This document shows positions 1 to 7,795 of a DNA stretch of 14,948 nucleotides, piece after piece (position 1 is the stretch's first letter; every line of letters starts with the position of its first letter). The DNA is from Candidatus Sumerlaeota bacterium (GTDB lineage: Bacteria; Sumerlaeota; Sumerlaeia; JADFCT01), in assembly GCA_026398575.1 (NCBI GenBank), contig JAPLSP010000260.1, positions 1-14,948 of the forward strand, written 5' to 3'. The notes under the pieces were generated by a model. The model did not search any database, was not told the DNA's origin, and saw only the letters and a list, made by a program, of their open reading frames with translations. The translations under genes were made by a program, and so were the position numbers.

Positions 1-559
1 ACTTCCCGGCGCTGCTGTTTTCCTCGAGGACGTATCCAGCGTATCGGACAAATATGCCGCGCCAGTCGTCGAGGTAGGTTGTCAAAATCCGGCGGCCCAG
101 TCCTTCGACGTCGCCACAACGATAGAGCGCCGAGGCGGCGAAGAGCTCGATCATAGCCTGTGAGAACTTGGCGGCATGGATCGTGGATGGGTCCTTGCCC
201 GGGTCCGAATGGCCGTGCATGCCCGCGCCTTGCAGGAACTCATAAAGAGGCCGCGCCGCCTTGGGGTCGCCGATGCGGCCCAGCGCCATGAGAACAGCCC
301 TTGTTTTATTGAATCCCGAATCCGTCCTGATCTGCGACAATTTATTCACCAACGCGGGCACAGCGCGTTTATCTTTGGGGATGCCCAGCACCCACATAAC
401 TCCATCTACTTCCGGAACCGTCAGGAATCCTTCCCAATTGTAGTCCGGTCCGGCGCCCAGAGGCTGTTGGTCGAGCCAATCGGCAAGATAGGCAACGCCG
501 GTAGCATCGCCCAAGAGGCAGAGCGCTTTGGCTTTGGCAACCGCGGGCGCCTGCTCGAA
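1..559 (-). pseudogene. HEAT-like repeat C-terminal region, in frame with the upstream FAD oxidoreductase but cut off by TAA; runs off the window
   Basis: Read on the minus strand from 559 down to 2, this stretch is open for 186 codons in exactly the frame of the FAD oxidoreductase that stops at 560-562. It begins FEQAPAVAKAKALCLLGD and continues through helix-pair segments typical of HEAT or PBS-lyase-like repeats, for example ALGRIGDPKAARPLYEFL near 245-290 and AVPALVNKL near 330-350. No ATG or ribosome binding site lies at its beginning; the first in-frame ATG is well inside the repeats (near 400). I therefore read it as the C-terminal domain of one longer protein, FAD enzyme plus helical repeats, detached by a nonsense codon. 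Such repeats usually serve as protein-interaction scaffolds. The true end lies beyond position 1. The alternative, a separate gene using a rare start, has no visible support. The shared frame is directly seen; the fusion is inferred. Confidence 0.72.
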
Positions 560-562
560 TTA
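560..562 (-). other. In-frame TAA separating FAD oxidoreductase and HEAT-like repeats
   Basis: The codon order on the minus strand is N-P-L-R-K-TAA-F-E-Q-A-P. The flanking codons share one frame, and coding-like sequence continues without a break on both sides. A CAA glutamine codon would differ by one transition. A sequencing or consensus error is also possible. Confidence 0.7.
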
Positions 563-2905
563 CTTGCGTAGCGGATTGATACTGCGCGCGCCGCCACGGG
601 CAAGCAGGAGCAGATTGGGTTGTTGCGATGGGTCGCTGGCCGCCGCTGCCAGCTCCTGATCGGTCGGATCGGGCATGTCCACGGTGGCGCGCGCCCGGTC
701 TTCGGGTGGAATATTTCCGATGGAGACCAGATGGTCCTGCAGCGCTCGCATATTGACTTTACGCGGCGTGACGCCATCCTTCACGCACATCGCGGCGGCG
801 TAGCCGGCGGCGTAGCCCTCGTTGATGACGTCCGGATTCATCCGCAGCATAGCCTGGGCGTCGTGCGTGGTCGAATGGCAGCGCCCGACCATCATGATGT
901 TTTCCAATCCAGCCGGGACGATGGCGCGCAGGGGGATATATGTGGTGACGCTCTTCTTTACGTGCTTTGTGGAAGGCATCAGGCCAGCGAACGAATAATC
1001 GCTGCTGTAGTAGCCATGAGGATCGAAGGCCGAGAGCGAGACGGCGATCACGTCGTGATAGGTGCGCCCGGCGTCAATGTCCAGTTCATTGATCACGCAG
1101 TCGCCCTTGATCCGGCGCGTCTCGCGGATTTGCCCCATGGGGATGAAATCCCACGGAAGCGTGCCAGCTTGGGCCGCCAGCGCGTGGTGAATCGTTGATC
1201 CGGCCACGTCAATCGGGTCCAGGGGAGCGACGTTCGAGTATAATTTGATGTCCTTGAACGACGCCTCTTCGAGATTAATGTCGCCTTCGTTGATATAGAA
1301 ATATTGCGCGCCGGCCGCCGCGCATACGTCGCCGTCGCCCGAGGCGTCTATGACGATTTTCGCCAGCGCCGCCCCGCGCCCCATCCAGGTGGCGATCTCG
1401 ACTCCGGCAACCTGATTCCCCCGCTTCACGGCGCCCATGGCAAGGGAGTTATACCAGATATCAACCTTCGCCTTTTTCAGAAGGCCGGCGTATCCGTCGG
1501 AAGACCATTCCTGATTGAATCCTCCCCGGTATCCGCGCCAGAAGCCCGTAATTCCCAGCGCCACGTTGCCGCCGATGAATCCGCCCAATTCGATCATCAA
1601 TACTTTGGCCCCGGCTCTGCCGGCGGCGATGGCGGCGGAATGTCCCGCCGGACCGCTTCCCACGACGATCACGTCATACTCAGCCCAGACGGGAACGCCT
1701 ATCTTCGGCTGGGAAATGGTTTCGAGCGGGGCGCGTTTGTAAGGCCGTTCGCGCTGATTCAATTCGCTGACTGCGAGGCCCGCAATCGCGGCGCCCGGAA
1801 CAACGGGTGATTTTACGACAACGCCCGTAGGCGTCGTGACCGAGGACGCCAGTTTGACGGCGCATTCTCCCAGCCGCTCCCCCACCTCCGCCAGCGCGAC
1901 GGGTTCCATCAGGGATTTGGCGGCGCTGCGGCTCACCGCACAAGAAGCGCCAATAACCAGCAACCGCTCGACATTGCGCGATTCGCAGACGCCCAGATTC
2001 ACCGCCTCCGCCCCCGGAAACGCTGCGCCGGCGTCCGTGGCTTTGCCGATGATGGGATTGGGGACGATGAAGTGCATGCAGTATGCGTAAGCATTGCCGA
2101 CTTTGCCCGTACCGCCTTTTTCCGTGGCGCCTATAGCCGCGCCGGCTTTCTCCGTGCCGGCTTCACGCAACAGCGCCTCGGCCTTATTGACCAGCGGCCA
2201 CGACAGTTGCGGCATGGGGACGTCCTTGACGACCGCGTTGAGGGTTGTGGCGCCTTTGGAGAACCGCGCCCGGCTGACCGTGAGCGTAGCCGCGTTCCAA
2301 GGCGCCCGCTCGGCGCCCGCCATGTCGGCGATGGCGCCGGTATAAGTCGCATCAATCACAAGCTTGGCGACCACCGCCTGCAGACCGGCCTTGTTGGCAG
2401 TCACGACGCCGCAAAGCTTTCCCGCCCCATCCACGAGAACTCCCGCCGGCCGCGAGCAATTCAGATAAACAACGCCGGCGTTTCGCAGAAGCGTGTCGGC
2501 CGCCAGGCGATAGCGCGACGGTGTCATATCCGCGAACAGCTTGCTGCTGAATTCTTTCGACGGCGACGGCCCGCTGAGCAGGAAACGCCCCTTGGCGGTC
2601 ACTTCGCTGCTGAAGAATGTATTCTCGTTGAGCAGGATAACCTTTGCGCCGAGTTGCGAGGCCTTCCACGCGGCAGCCATTCCGCCATCGCTCCCGCCGA
2701 CCACCACGATGTCAACCGTGTCAATAATCGGAATGGCGCGCGCCGGCGATTCCACAAAGCGTTCCTGCGCCAAAGCCTCAGAAAGCGGCAGACCCAACAT
2801 GATCATGGTTATAGCGACCCTACACTTTGCAAAAAATTGACACAGTCCGAAAAGCTGCGAAATCGAATCCACAGAACACCTCTTCCATAATGATAATTTC
2901 CTCAT
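560..2905 (-). CDS. Exported FAD-dependent oxidoreductase with two Rossmann-type halves
   Basis: The 781-residue product belongs to the FAD_oxidored superfamily; its substrate cannot be read from sequence. A long n-region, a hydrophobic stretch at 30-45 and an ALA-Q site near 45-47 suggest export. No twin arginine is visible, which is odd for a flavoprotein. The first dinucleotide-binding segment is at 67-94 (VVVGGSDGG, a degenerate GxGxxG), with VIDATYTGAIADMAGA at 184-199. A canonical second one is at 412-440 (VVGSGPAG), followed by FIGGN (443-447), VIDASGDGD (518-526), a RETRRIKGD element (594-602) and MMVGRCHSTTHDAQ (671-684), all typical of this family. The halves look like a tandem of related folds, the first degenerate. 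The start at 2905 has AAGGGA about ten bases upstream. It diverges from the restriction gene across 108 bases. The frame continues past its TAA into HEAT-like repeats, so the protein is probably truncated. Confidence 0.85.
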   Translation of the reverse strand: MRKLSLWKRCSVDSISQLFGLCQFFAKCRVAITMIMLGLPLSEALAQERFVESPARAIPIIDTVDIVVVGGSDGGMAAAWKASQLGAKVILLNENTFFSSEVTAKGRFLLSGPSPSKEFSSKLFADMTPSRYRLAADTLLRNAGVVYLNCSRPAGVLVDGAGKLCGVVTANKAGLQAVVAKLVIDATYTGAIADMAGAERAPWNAATLTVSRARFSKGATTLNAVVKDVPMPQLSWPLVNKAEALLREAGTEKAGAAIGATEKGGTGKVGNAYAYCMHFIVPNPIIGKATDAGAAFPGAEAVNLGVCESRNVERLLVIGASCAVSRSAAKSLMEPVALAEVGERLGECAVKLASSVTTPTGVVVKSPVVPGAAIAGLAVSELNQRERPYKRAPLETISQPKIGVPVWAEYDVIVVGSGPAGHSAAIAAGRAGAKVLMIELGGFIGGNVALGITGFWRGYRGGFNQEWSSDGYAGLLKKAKVDIWYNSLAMGAVKRGNQVAGVEIATWMGRGAALAKIVIDASGDGDVCAAAGAQYFYINEGDINLEEASFKDIKLYSNVAPLDPIDVAGSTIHHALAAQAGTLPWDFIPMGQIRETRRIKGDCVINELDIDAGRTYHDVIAVSLSAFDPHGYYSSDYSFAGLMPSTKHVKKSVTTYIPLRAIVPAGLENIMMVGRCHSTTHDAQAMLRMNPDVINEGYAAGYAAAMCVKDGVTPRKVNMRALQDHLVSIGNIPPEDRARATVDMPDPTDQELAAAASDPSQQPNLLLLARGGARSINPLRK

Positions 2906-3013
2906 GGCTTATTCCCTTGATTGGCGCCCTCAGCATTGGTATTCAATATGAATGTCATGAAAATAGAGCGGCCAGCGATACCGAAGTGGGCGATAAGCAA
3001 AGGCAGGTCGAGT

Positions 3014-3973
3014 ATGAGCAAGACTTCGGACCAAGGTAAAGAGGAAGTTGCGAAGCTGTGCCAATACTTCACGACCAACCGCCAGGCGTTTCTTGGCCCC
3101 GGCGTCAAGGAAGCCCACGTTCGCCAATCGCTCATTGATCCTTTCTTCGAGGCGCTGGGCTGGGACGTGCGCAATACAGCGAGGATCGCGCCGCAATACC
3201 GGGAAGTCGTTCCCGAAGACAGCCTTGACGTGGGAGGCCAACAGAAGGCGCCGGATTATGCTTTTCGCGTCGGCGCCCAGCCGAAGTTTTACGTCGAAGC
3301 CAAGAAGTGCGGCGTCAACATTAACATGGACCCCGTCCCGGCCTATCAACTGCGCCGGTATGGATGGAGCGCCAAAGTCGCTGTATCCATTCTGACCGAC
3401 TTCGAGGAGTTGGGCGTTTACGATTGCACGATTCGGCCATCCCCAAGCGACAAAGCAAGCCGCGGTCGCATCCAGTATTTCCACTTTGAGGAATATCCCG
3501 AACGCTGGAACGAGCTGTGGAACGTGTTTTCGCGCGAAGCCGTTTGGTCCGGCGCCTTCGACCAATACGCCGCGTCCAAGCGAAAGCGCGGCACGTCCGA
3601 AGTGGACGTGGAGTTTCTGAAGGAAATCGAAGGCTGGCGCGACGCGCTGGCTCACAACATGGCGCTCCGCAATCCGGACCTTTCGTCGGATAACCTGAAC
3701 GCCGCCGTTCAGCGCACGATTGACCGCATCGTTTTCCTGCGCATGGCCGAAGACCGGGGGATCGAAGCGTTTGAACAGCTTCTGAAACTGAGTGAACGGC
3801 CCGATATATACGAGCGCTTCATGCGCGACCTGTGCCGCAAGGCCGACGAGAAATACAATTCCGGGCTGTTCCATTTCCAGAAGGAAGAAGGCGTATCCGA
3901 AGCGCCCGACCGAATCACGCCGCGCCTGGCGGTTGACGACAAGGTCTTCAAGCCGATCTTGCAAAGCCTTTAG
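3014..3973 (+). CDS. Type IIG restriction-modification enzyme, N-terminal nuclease fragment (ended by premature TAG)
   Basis: This 319-residue fragment is the nuclease and linker part of an Eco57I-like single-chain restriction-methylation enzyme. Residues 18-52 (YFTTNRQAF to ALGWDV) match the opening of HsdR_N-like nuclease domains. P80-D81 and E95-A96-K97 (PD, then VEAKK) form a PD-(D/E)xK catalytic signature for DNA cleavage. A helical connector follows at 200-310 (TIDRIVFLRMAEDRGI). The chain stops at TAG after KPILQSL, just where family members go on into the methylase domain, and the same frame continues as the next feature. ATG 3014 was chosen because an AGGCAGG-like site precedes it and it places the nuclease domain about 17 residues in; the frame is open further upstream, but those residues do not look like the family. 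Family assignment is strong; activity of the lone fragment is doubtful. Confidence 0.85.
   Translation: MSKTSDQGKEEVAKLCQYFTTNRQAFLGPGVKEAHVRQSLIDPFFEALGWDVRNTARIAPQYREVVPEDSLDVGGQQKAPDYAFRVGAQPKFYVEAKKCGVNINMDPVPAYQLRRYGWSAKVAVSILTDFEELGVYDCTIRPSPSDKASRGRIQYFHFEEYPERWNELWNVFSREAVWSGAFDQYAASKRKRGTSEVDVEFLKEIEGWRDALAHNMALRNPDLSSDNLNAAVQRTIDRIVFLRMAEDRGIEAFEQLLKLSERPDIYERFMRDLCRKADEKYNSGLFHFQKEEGVSEAPDRITPRLAVDDKVFKPILQSL
3971..3973 (+). other. In-frame TAG interrupting the type IIG restriction-modification gene
   Basis: Codons before (K-P-I-L-Q-S-L) and after (F-A-H-G-S-P-Y-H-F-G) are in one frame: 3014, 3971 and 4004 are all congruent modulo 3. From memory of the family, an aromatic residue is common at this spot (SLYFP..SPY), so TAC or TAT to TAG is one plausible single change. 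Confidence 0.75.
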
Positions 3974-4003
3974 TTCGCGCACGGCTCACCTTATCATTTC
4001 GGC

Positions 4004-6088
4004 GTGATGCCCGTTGAAATCCTGGGAACTGTTTATGAGCGGTTCCTGGGCAAGGTGATCCGCCTCACGGCCGGACACCAGGCGAAGGTCGAAGAAAAAC
4101 CCGAAGTGCGCAAGGCCGGCGGCGTGTACTATACGCCGTCGTACATCGTCGAATATATCGTCAGGAATACGGTGGGGAAACAGATTGAGGGCCAAAGCCC
4201 CGCTCAACTGGCCGGCAGCAAAAACAAACCGCCCTTTCGCATTCTGGACATGGCCTGCGGGAGCGGATCGTTCCTGCTGGGCGCATATCAATGCCTGCAG
4301 GACCACTGTCTGAGATGGTATATCGAGCATAATCCCGAAACCAACAAGAAGGCAGTATATCAAGACCCCCGCCATGGTCAATGGCGACTCACGATCGAGG
4401 AAAAGAAGCGCATCCTGACCACGCACATCTTCGGCGTGGACATTGATCCCCAGGCCGTGGAAGTAACCAAACTGTCCTTGCTGCTCAAGGCGCTCGAAGG
4501 CGAGGACAACGCCTCGCTTTCCCGGCAGCTCGAACTCTTCCGCGCCCGCGCCCTGCCCAACCTTGCCGATAACATCAAGTGCGGCAATTCCCTGATCGGA
4601 CCGGATTACTTCACAGGCGGATTGATTTACGACCCGGAGGAAATGAAACGCGTCAACCCGTTTGACTGGCGGCAAGGCTTCCCCGATGCAATGGAAGCCG
4701 GAGGCTTTGATTGCATCATCGGCAATCCGCCGTATATCCGCATTCAGACCATGAAAGAATGGGCGCCGCTGGAAGTCGAAATCTACAAGGAATTATTCCA
4801 TGCAGGCAGCGCCGGCAATTATGACATCTATGTCGTCTTCATCGAGCAAGGCCTGAAACTGCTGAACGCCAAGGGGAGTTTAGGATTTATCTGCCCCCAT
4901 AAGTTTTTCAACTCGAAATATGGCTCGCCGCTGCGGGGCATCATCGCCAAGGGACAGCATCTTTCGCACGTTGTCCACTTCGCCGATCAGCAGATATTCG
5001 CCGGCGCCACGACCTACACCTGCATGTTGTTCTTGGAAAAAGCGGGCGCGCAGGAATGCTGGTTTCGCCTGGCGGATGAGATTGAAAAATGGAAGGCGAC
5101 TCAATCCGCGCGCGATGCGTTCATCCCGGCTCGCAATATCACGGATAAGGAATGGAACTTCCAACCCGGCGACGGTGTACGCCTATTCCGGAAGCTTCAA
5201 CGCATGCCGGTTAAACTGGGCGACGTGGCCAGCATCTTTGTGGGCCTGCAAACGAGCGCCGATCCTGTTTTTGTATTCAAGGACGTGCTTTCTTTGAAAG
5301 GCAGGACCGTCTCAGTGTACTCAAAGCAACTGGATGAAATCATATCCATCGAAACCGATTTGCTGAAGCCTGTAGTTCGTAGCGGAAATATTGGACGCTA
5401 TTTCGCCGACGCCACAGCCGCCGTTTTGTTTCCCTACGAATTCGACAATGGGAAAGCTAAGCTCATTCCAGAGAATGTCTTGAAGAAGACTTTCCCCAAG
5501 GCATGGAGCTATCTTCTCAGAAACAAACATCTATTGGCCGAACGCGAACATGGAAAGTTCAAGACGACAGGCTGGTATCAGCTTTACCCAAAGAACCTGG
5601 ACTTATGGGAACAACCGAAGATTCTCGTTCCTTATATGAGCACACGGCTGAATGCCTGTTTCGACACGGACAACAGGTATTTCGTCAATGTAACTACAGG
5701 CGGATTCGGCGTGACCATTTCTTGGCGCCATGGAGACATGCGCTACTTCACAGGGTTATTGAATAGTCGGCTGCTTAACTGGATGATGAAGAAAGTAAGC
5801 ACGAAGTTCCACGGTGGTTACTTCGGGGCAAATAAGCAATTCTTAGTTCAACTTGCGATTCGGGCGGTCAATCTAAATGACTACAGAGATAAGACCGCCC
5901 ACGATCGCATGGTGACGTTAGTTGATTCGATGCTAACATTGCACAAACACTTCGCCTCCGCAAAATCGGAGGCGCAGAAGGAAATAATCCAGCGCCAGAT
6001 TGCCGCCACTGACGCGGAGATTGATCGCTTGGTGTATGAACTTTATGGCCTGACGGATGAAGAAATCGCAATTATAGAAGGAGATTGA
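4004..6088 (+). CDS. Type IIG restriction-modification enzyme, adenine methylase and specificity fragment
   Basis: This is the second part of the same enzyme, 694 residues if counted from GTG 4004; the frame is in fact open back to 3974. It carries an N6-adenine methyltransferase core: helical lead-in with YERFLGKVIRLT (11-22), GGVYYTPSYIVEYIV (39-53), motif I LDMACGSGSF (81-90), GVDIDPQAVEV (144-154) and catalytic NPPY (241-244). From about 365 the sequence resembles a TaqI-type target-recognition domain (VKLGDVASIFVGLQTS), ending in a coiled-coil-like tail. It would bind S-adenosylmethionine and methylate adenine at a site that cannot be predicted here. No Shine-Dalgarno motif precedes GTG 4004, so independent translation is uncertain; if it happens, a methylase without its nuclease could be made. 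The recognition region is poorer in GC than the methylase core. It converges on the propeller gene with a 33-base gap. Confidence 0.85.
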   Translation: MMPVEILGTVYERFLGKVIRLTAGHQAKVEEKPEVRKAGGVYYTPSYIVEYIVRNTVGKQIEGQSPAQLAGSKNKPPFRILDMACGSGSFLLGAYQCLQDHCLRWYIEHNPETNKKAVYQDPRHGQWRLTIEEKKRILTTHIFGVDIDPQAVEVTKLSLLLKALEGEDNASLSRQLELFRARALPNLADNIKCGNSLIGPDYFTGGLIYDPEEMKRVNPFDWRQGFPDAMEAGGFDCIIGNPPYIRIQTMKEWAPLEVEIYKELFHAGSAGNYDIYVVFIEQGLKLLNAKGSLGFICPHKFFNSKYGSPLRGIIAKGQHLSHVVHFADQQIFAGATTYTCMLFLEKAGAQECWFRLADEIEKWKATQSARDAFIPARNITDKEWNFQPGDGVRLFRKLQRMPVKLGDVASIFVGLQTSADPVFVFKDVLSLKGRTVSVYSKQLDEIISIETDLLKPVVRSGNIGRYFADATAAVLFPYEFDNGKAKLIPENVLKKTFPKAWSYLLRNKHLLAEREHGKFKTTGWYQLYPKNLDLWEQPKILVPYMSTRLNACFDTDNRYFVNVTTGGFGVTISWRHGDMRYFTGLLNSRLLNWMMKKVSTKFHGGYFGANKQFLVQLAIRAVNLNDYRDKTAHDRMVTLVDSMLTLHKHFASAKSEAQKEIIQRQIAATDAEIDRLVYELYGLTDEEIAIIEGD

Positions 6089-6121
6089 CGCCGCTGGCGC
6101 AAAATCTGCCCCCCTCGCAAG

Positions 6122-7639
6122 TTACTTTCCGATGCAATAAAGCGCATGCAGAGTGCGTAAATAAATGCGTCCGCCGAGGATGACCGGGGTGGCGAAGCCG
6201 CCGTCGGTCAGGTCGTTTTGCGCGACCTGCTCGAACTTGCTGCCTTGCTTGAAGACGGTAGTCACGCCTTTCTCGTTGACGGCGTAAATGTTTCCGCCTG
6301 CAAGAACGAGCGAAGCGCTGAAGCCGCCGTCGAGTTTCTGGTCCCAAACCTCCTGGCCCGTGGCGGCATCGAGACAGTTGACCTTGCCCTTGTCATCCAC
6401 CATGTAATACAGGCCATCCGCGAGCAGCGGCGTCGGGACGTAGGGGATGCCGGTTTTCTCGTCCTTCCTCCAAACGATATGCGTCTGGGATACATCGCCT
6501 TTGCCATCGGCGCGGATTGCGAAAAGATTTTTCTGCGGATAGCCGCCCGCGGAGTAAACCAGCGTATCGCCAAAAACTATCGTCGAGGCGCTGACGTCGC
6601 TCGGACCGTCGCAAATCCAAATCAAGGCGCCGGTGGCCGGATCGTAGCTATAAACCTTCTGCGGCCCTTGAATCAGCATCTGGTCGCGTCCGGCGACGCG
6701 CGCCACCAACGGATTGGCGTAGTTGCCGCCCATGCTGATATCCGGGCGGGTGATTTTCCAGATGGTATCGCCCGAACGGCGATGAACCGCGGCAAGAAAA
6801 CTCCCCTTGAGGCTCTCGCCCGAGACGATAACCAGCGATTTATATAAGATGGGCGAAGGCGCGTATCCGTGCATGGATTCATAAGCGCCCAGATTCTTTT
6901 GCCATAAGATTTTGCCCGAGAAATCCAGCGCAGTAAGCCAGACGGCGTTCTGGTTGGCAAAGGCGGCATAGACATATTCGCCGTCGCAGGCGGGCGTGGC
7001 CGAGGCCTGCGAGTTCTTGCCGTTCTGCCGGACGAAATTGCCCTGGTGGATTTTGGCTTGCCAGAGTTGCTTGCCGCCGGCGCGATCGAAACACAGAATA
7101 AACTGCGTCTGCGCCTTGTCGTCGGCGGTGGGCACGAAAATCTTTTCGCCCCAGATGCACGGCGTAGCATGGCCGCGTCCGGGGATGTCGGTTTTCCAGA
7201 GGATGTTTTCCGTGGCGCTCCAGCGCGTGGGCGGCGTCTGCTTGCCCGGCGCGATGCCGTTGAGATTGGTTCCGCGCCACCACGGCCAGTCATTATCCGA
7301 GGGTTTGGCGGCGGGGATATCGTCGAGATTGGGCGTGGTCTCAAGCGCGCCTTTGAGCGAGGCGACGATGTCGGCGGTTGGGACAGCCTTTGCAGCCATG
7401 CCGCCGCCGCCCGGACGGCCCGGACCACCCGGACCACCCGGACGGCCCGGACCGCCCGGCCCGCCCGGCCCTGGGAACGGAGGGCGAGGCGGCCCAGGCG
7501 GCTGCGCGCCTACGCCATTCGCCCACAGCGTCGCGATGATGCAAGCCGTCACCATGGCCGCGCGCCACACAGAATTTGATTTCTTGCCGCCGGCGATTTG
7601 CGCCTGGGATTTCATTTGAAGCCTGTCTCTCATTTCCAT
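6122..7639 (-). CDS. Exported PQQ-like (BamB-type) beta-propeller protein with Pro/Gly-rich linker
   Basis: The 505-residue product has a signal peptide (hydrophobic 27-40, VGA-Q cleavage near 45), a Gly/Pro/Arg-rich collagen-like linker at 47-80, and then DWPWWRG (117-123), a common opening of secreted propeller proteins in PVC bacteria. The rest shows repeated beta-propeller blades with the tryptophan signature of PQQ-like repeats: ILWKTDI, QLWQAKI, ILWQKNL, TIWKITR, LIWICDG, IVWRKDE and EVWDQKL. No quinoprotein dehydrogenase catalytic set was recognised, so a binding or scaffold role in the periplasm or at the outer membrane is more likely than PQQ-dependent catalysis. ATG 7639 is preceded by AAGGGCGGT; ATGs at codons 3 and 9 are weaker alternatives. 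A strong hairpin sits 33-67 bases upstream. The gene reads in the same direction as the SDH gene pair but lies 156 bases downstream of it. Confidence 0.85.
   Translation of the reverse strand: MEMRDRLQMKSQAQIAGGKKSNSVWRAAMVTACIIATLWANGVGAQPPGPPRPPFPGPGGPGGPGRPGGPGGPGRPGGGGMAAKAVPTADIVASLKGALETTPNLDDIPAAKPSDNDWPWWRGTNLNGIAPGKQTPPTRWSATENILWKTDIPGRGHATPCIWGEKIFVPTADDKAQTQFILCFDRAGGKQLWQAKIHQGNFVRQNGKNSQASATPACDGEYVYAAFANQNAVWLTALDFSGKILWQKNLGAYESMHGYAPSPILYKSLVIVSGESLKGSFLAAVHRRSGDTIWKITRPDISMGGNYANPLVARVAGRDQMLIQGPQKVYSYDPATGALIWICDGPSDVSASTIVFGDTLVYSAGGYPQKNLFAIRADGKGDVSQTHIVWRKDEKTGIPYVPTPLLADGLYYMVDDKGKVNCLDAATGQEVWDQKLDGGFSASLVLAGGNIYAVNEKGVTTVFKQGSKFEQVAQNDLTDGGFATPVILGGRIYLRTLHALYCIGK
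7412..7465 (-). repeat. 27-bp tandem repeat encoding GGPGGPGRP twice
   Basis: Two adjacent 27-base units (7412-7438 and 7439-7465) differ at three positions and each encodes GGPGGPGRP in the linker of the propeller protein. Shorter 9-base subunits are visible inside each. The unit length keeps frame, so copy-number change would only lengthen or shorten the linker. Confidence 0.85.
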
Positions 7640-7671
7640 ACCGCCCTTCTCTGAAAATTTTTGAATACGGC

Positions 7672-7706
7672 AGCGGCGCCGGGAAATTCCTTTTGCCGGC
7701 GCCGCT
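7672..7706. promoter_or_regulatory. Strong 11-bp GC-rich hairpin in the leader of the propeller gene
   Basis: AGCGGCGCCGG (7672-7682) is perfectly complementary to CCGGCGCCGCT (7696-7706) around a 13-base loop. The stem contains 10 G/C pairs. No clear T-run follows on either strand: TTGCC on plus, GCCGTATTC and then an AT-rich stretch on minus. It could be a weak terminator for the SDH pair, a 5' leader structure of the propeller transcript, or a protein-binding dyad. The structure is directly seen; the role is unknown. Confidence 0.6.
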
Positions 7707-7795
7707 TTGCCTTCCTCGTCTTTAACTATGTCATAAGATCAAACGAACAACTTACCCCGCGCTTTTTTTCGCAAACCTTGCTCGGGCAGATGAGA

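Noticed and set aside
2072..2890. 272-codon plus-strand ORF opposite the FAD oxidoreductase
   Set aside because: Low-complexity Arg-rich translation opposite a well-supported gene.
2917..2945. TTGATT-N17-TATTCA as promoter of the restriction gene
   Set aside because: Spacing is right but the -10 matches only half the consensus; not enough to list.
560..3973. Genome-wide stop codon reassignment
   Set aside because: TAA, TAG and TGA all end other genes in the window at natural family C-termini.
2930..3982. 350-codon minus-strand ORF opposite the restriction gene
   Set aside because: It mirrors the nuclease fragment, which has clear domain motifs; the reverse reading shows no recognisable family and is a shadow of GC-rich codons.
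3960..4010. Frameshift as cause of the split restriction gene
   Set aside because: Checked by coordinate arithmetic: both parts are in the same frame, so the break is a stop codon, not an indel.
6089..6121. Terminator between the converging restriction and propeller genes
   Set aside because: Only a 4-bp stem (CGCC-GCT-GGCG) without a T-run is present.
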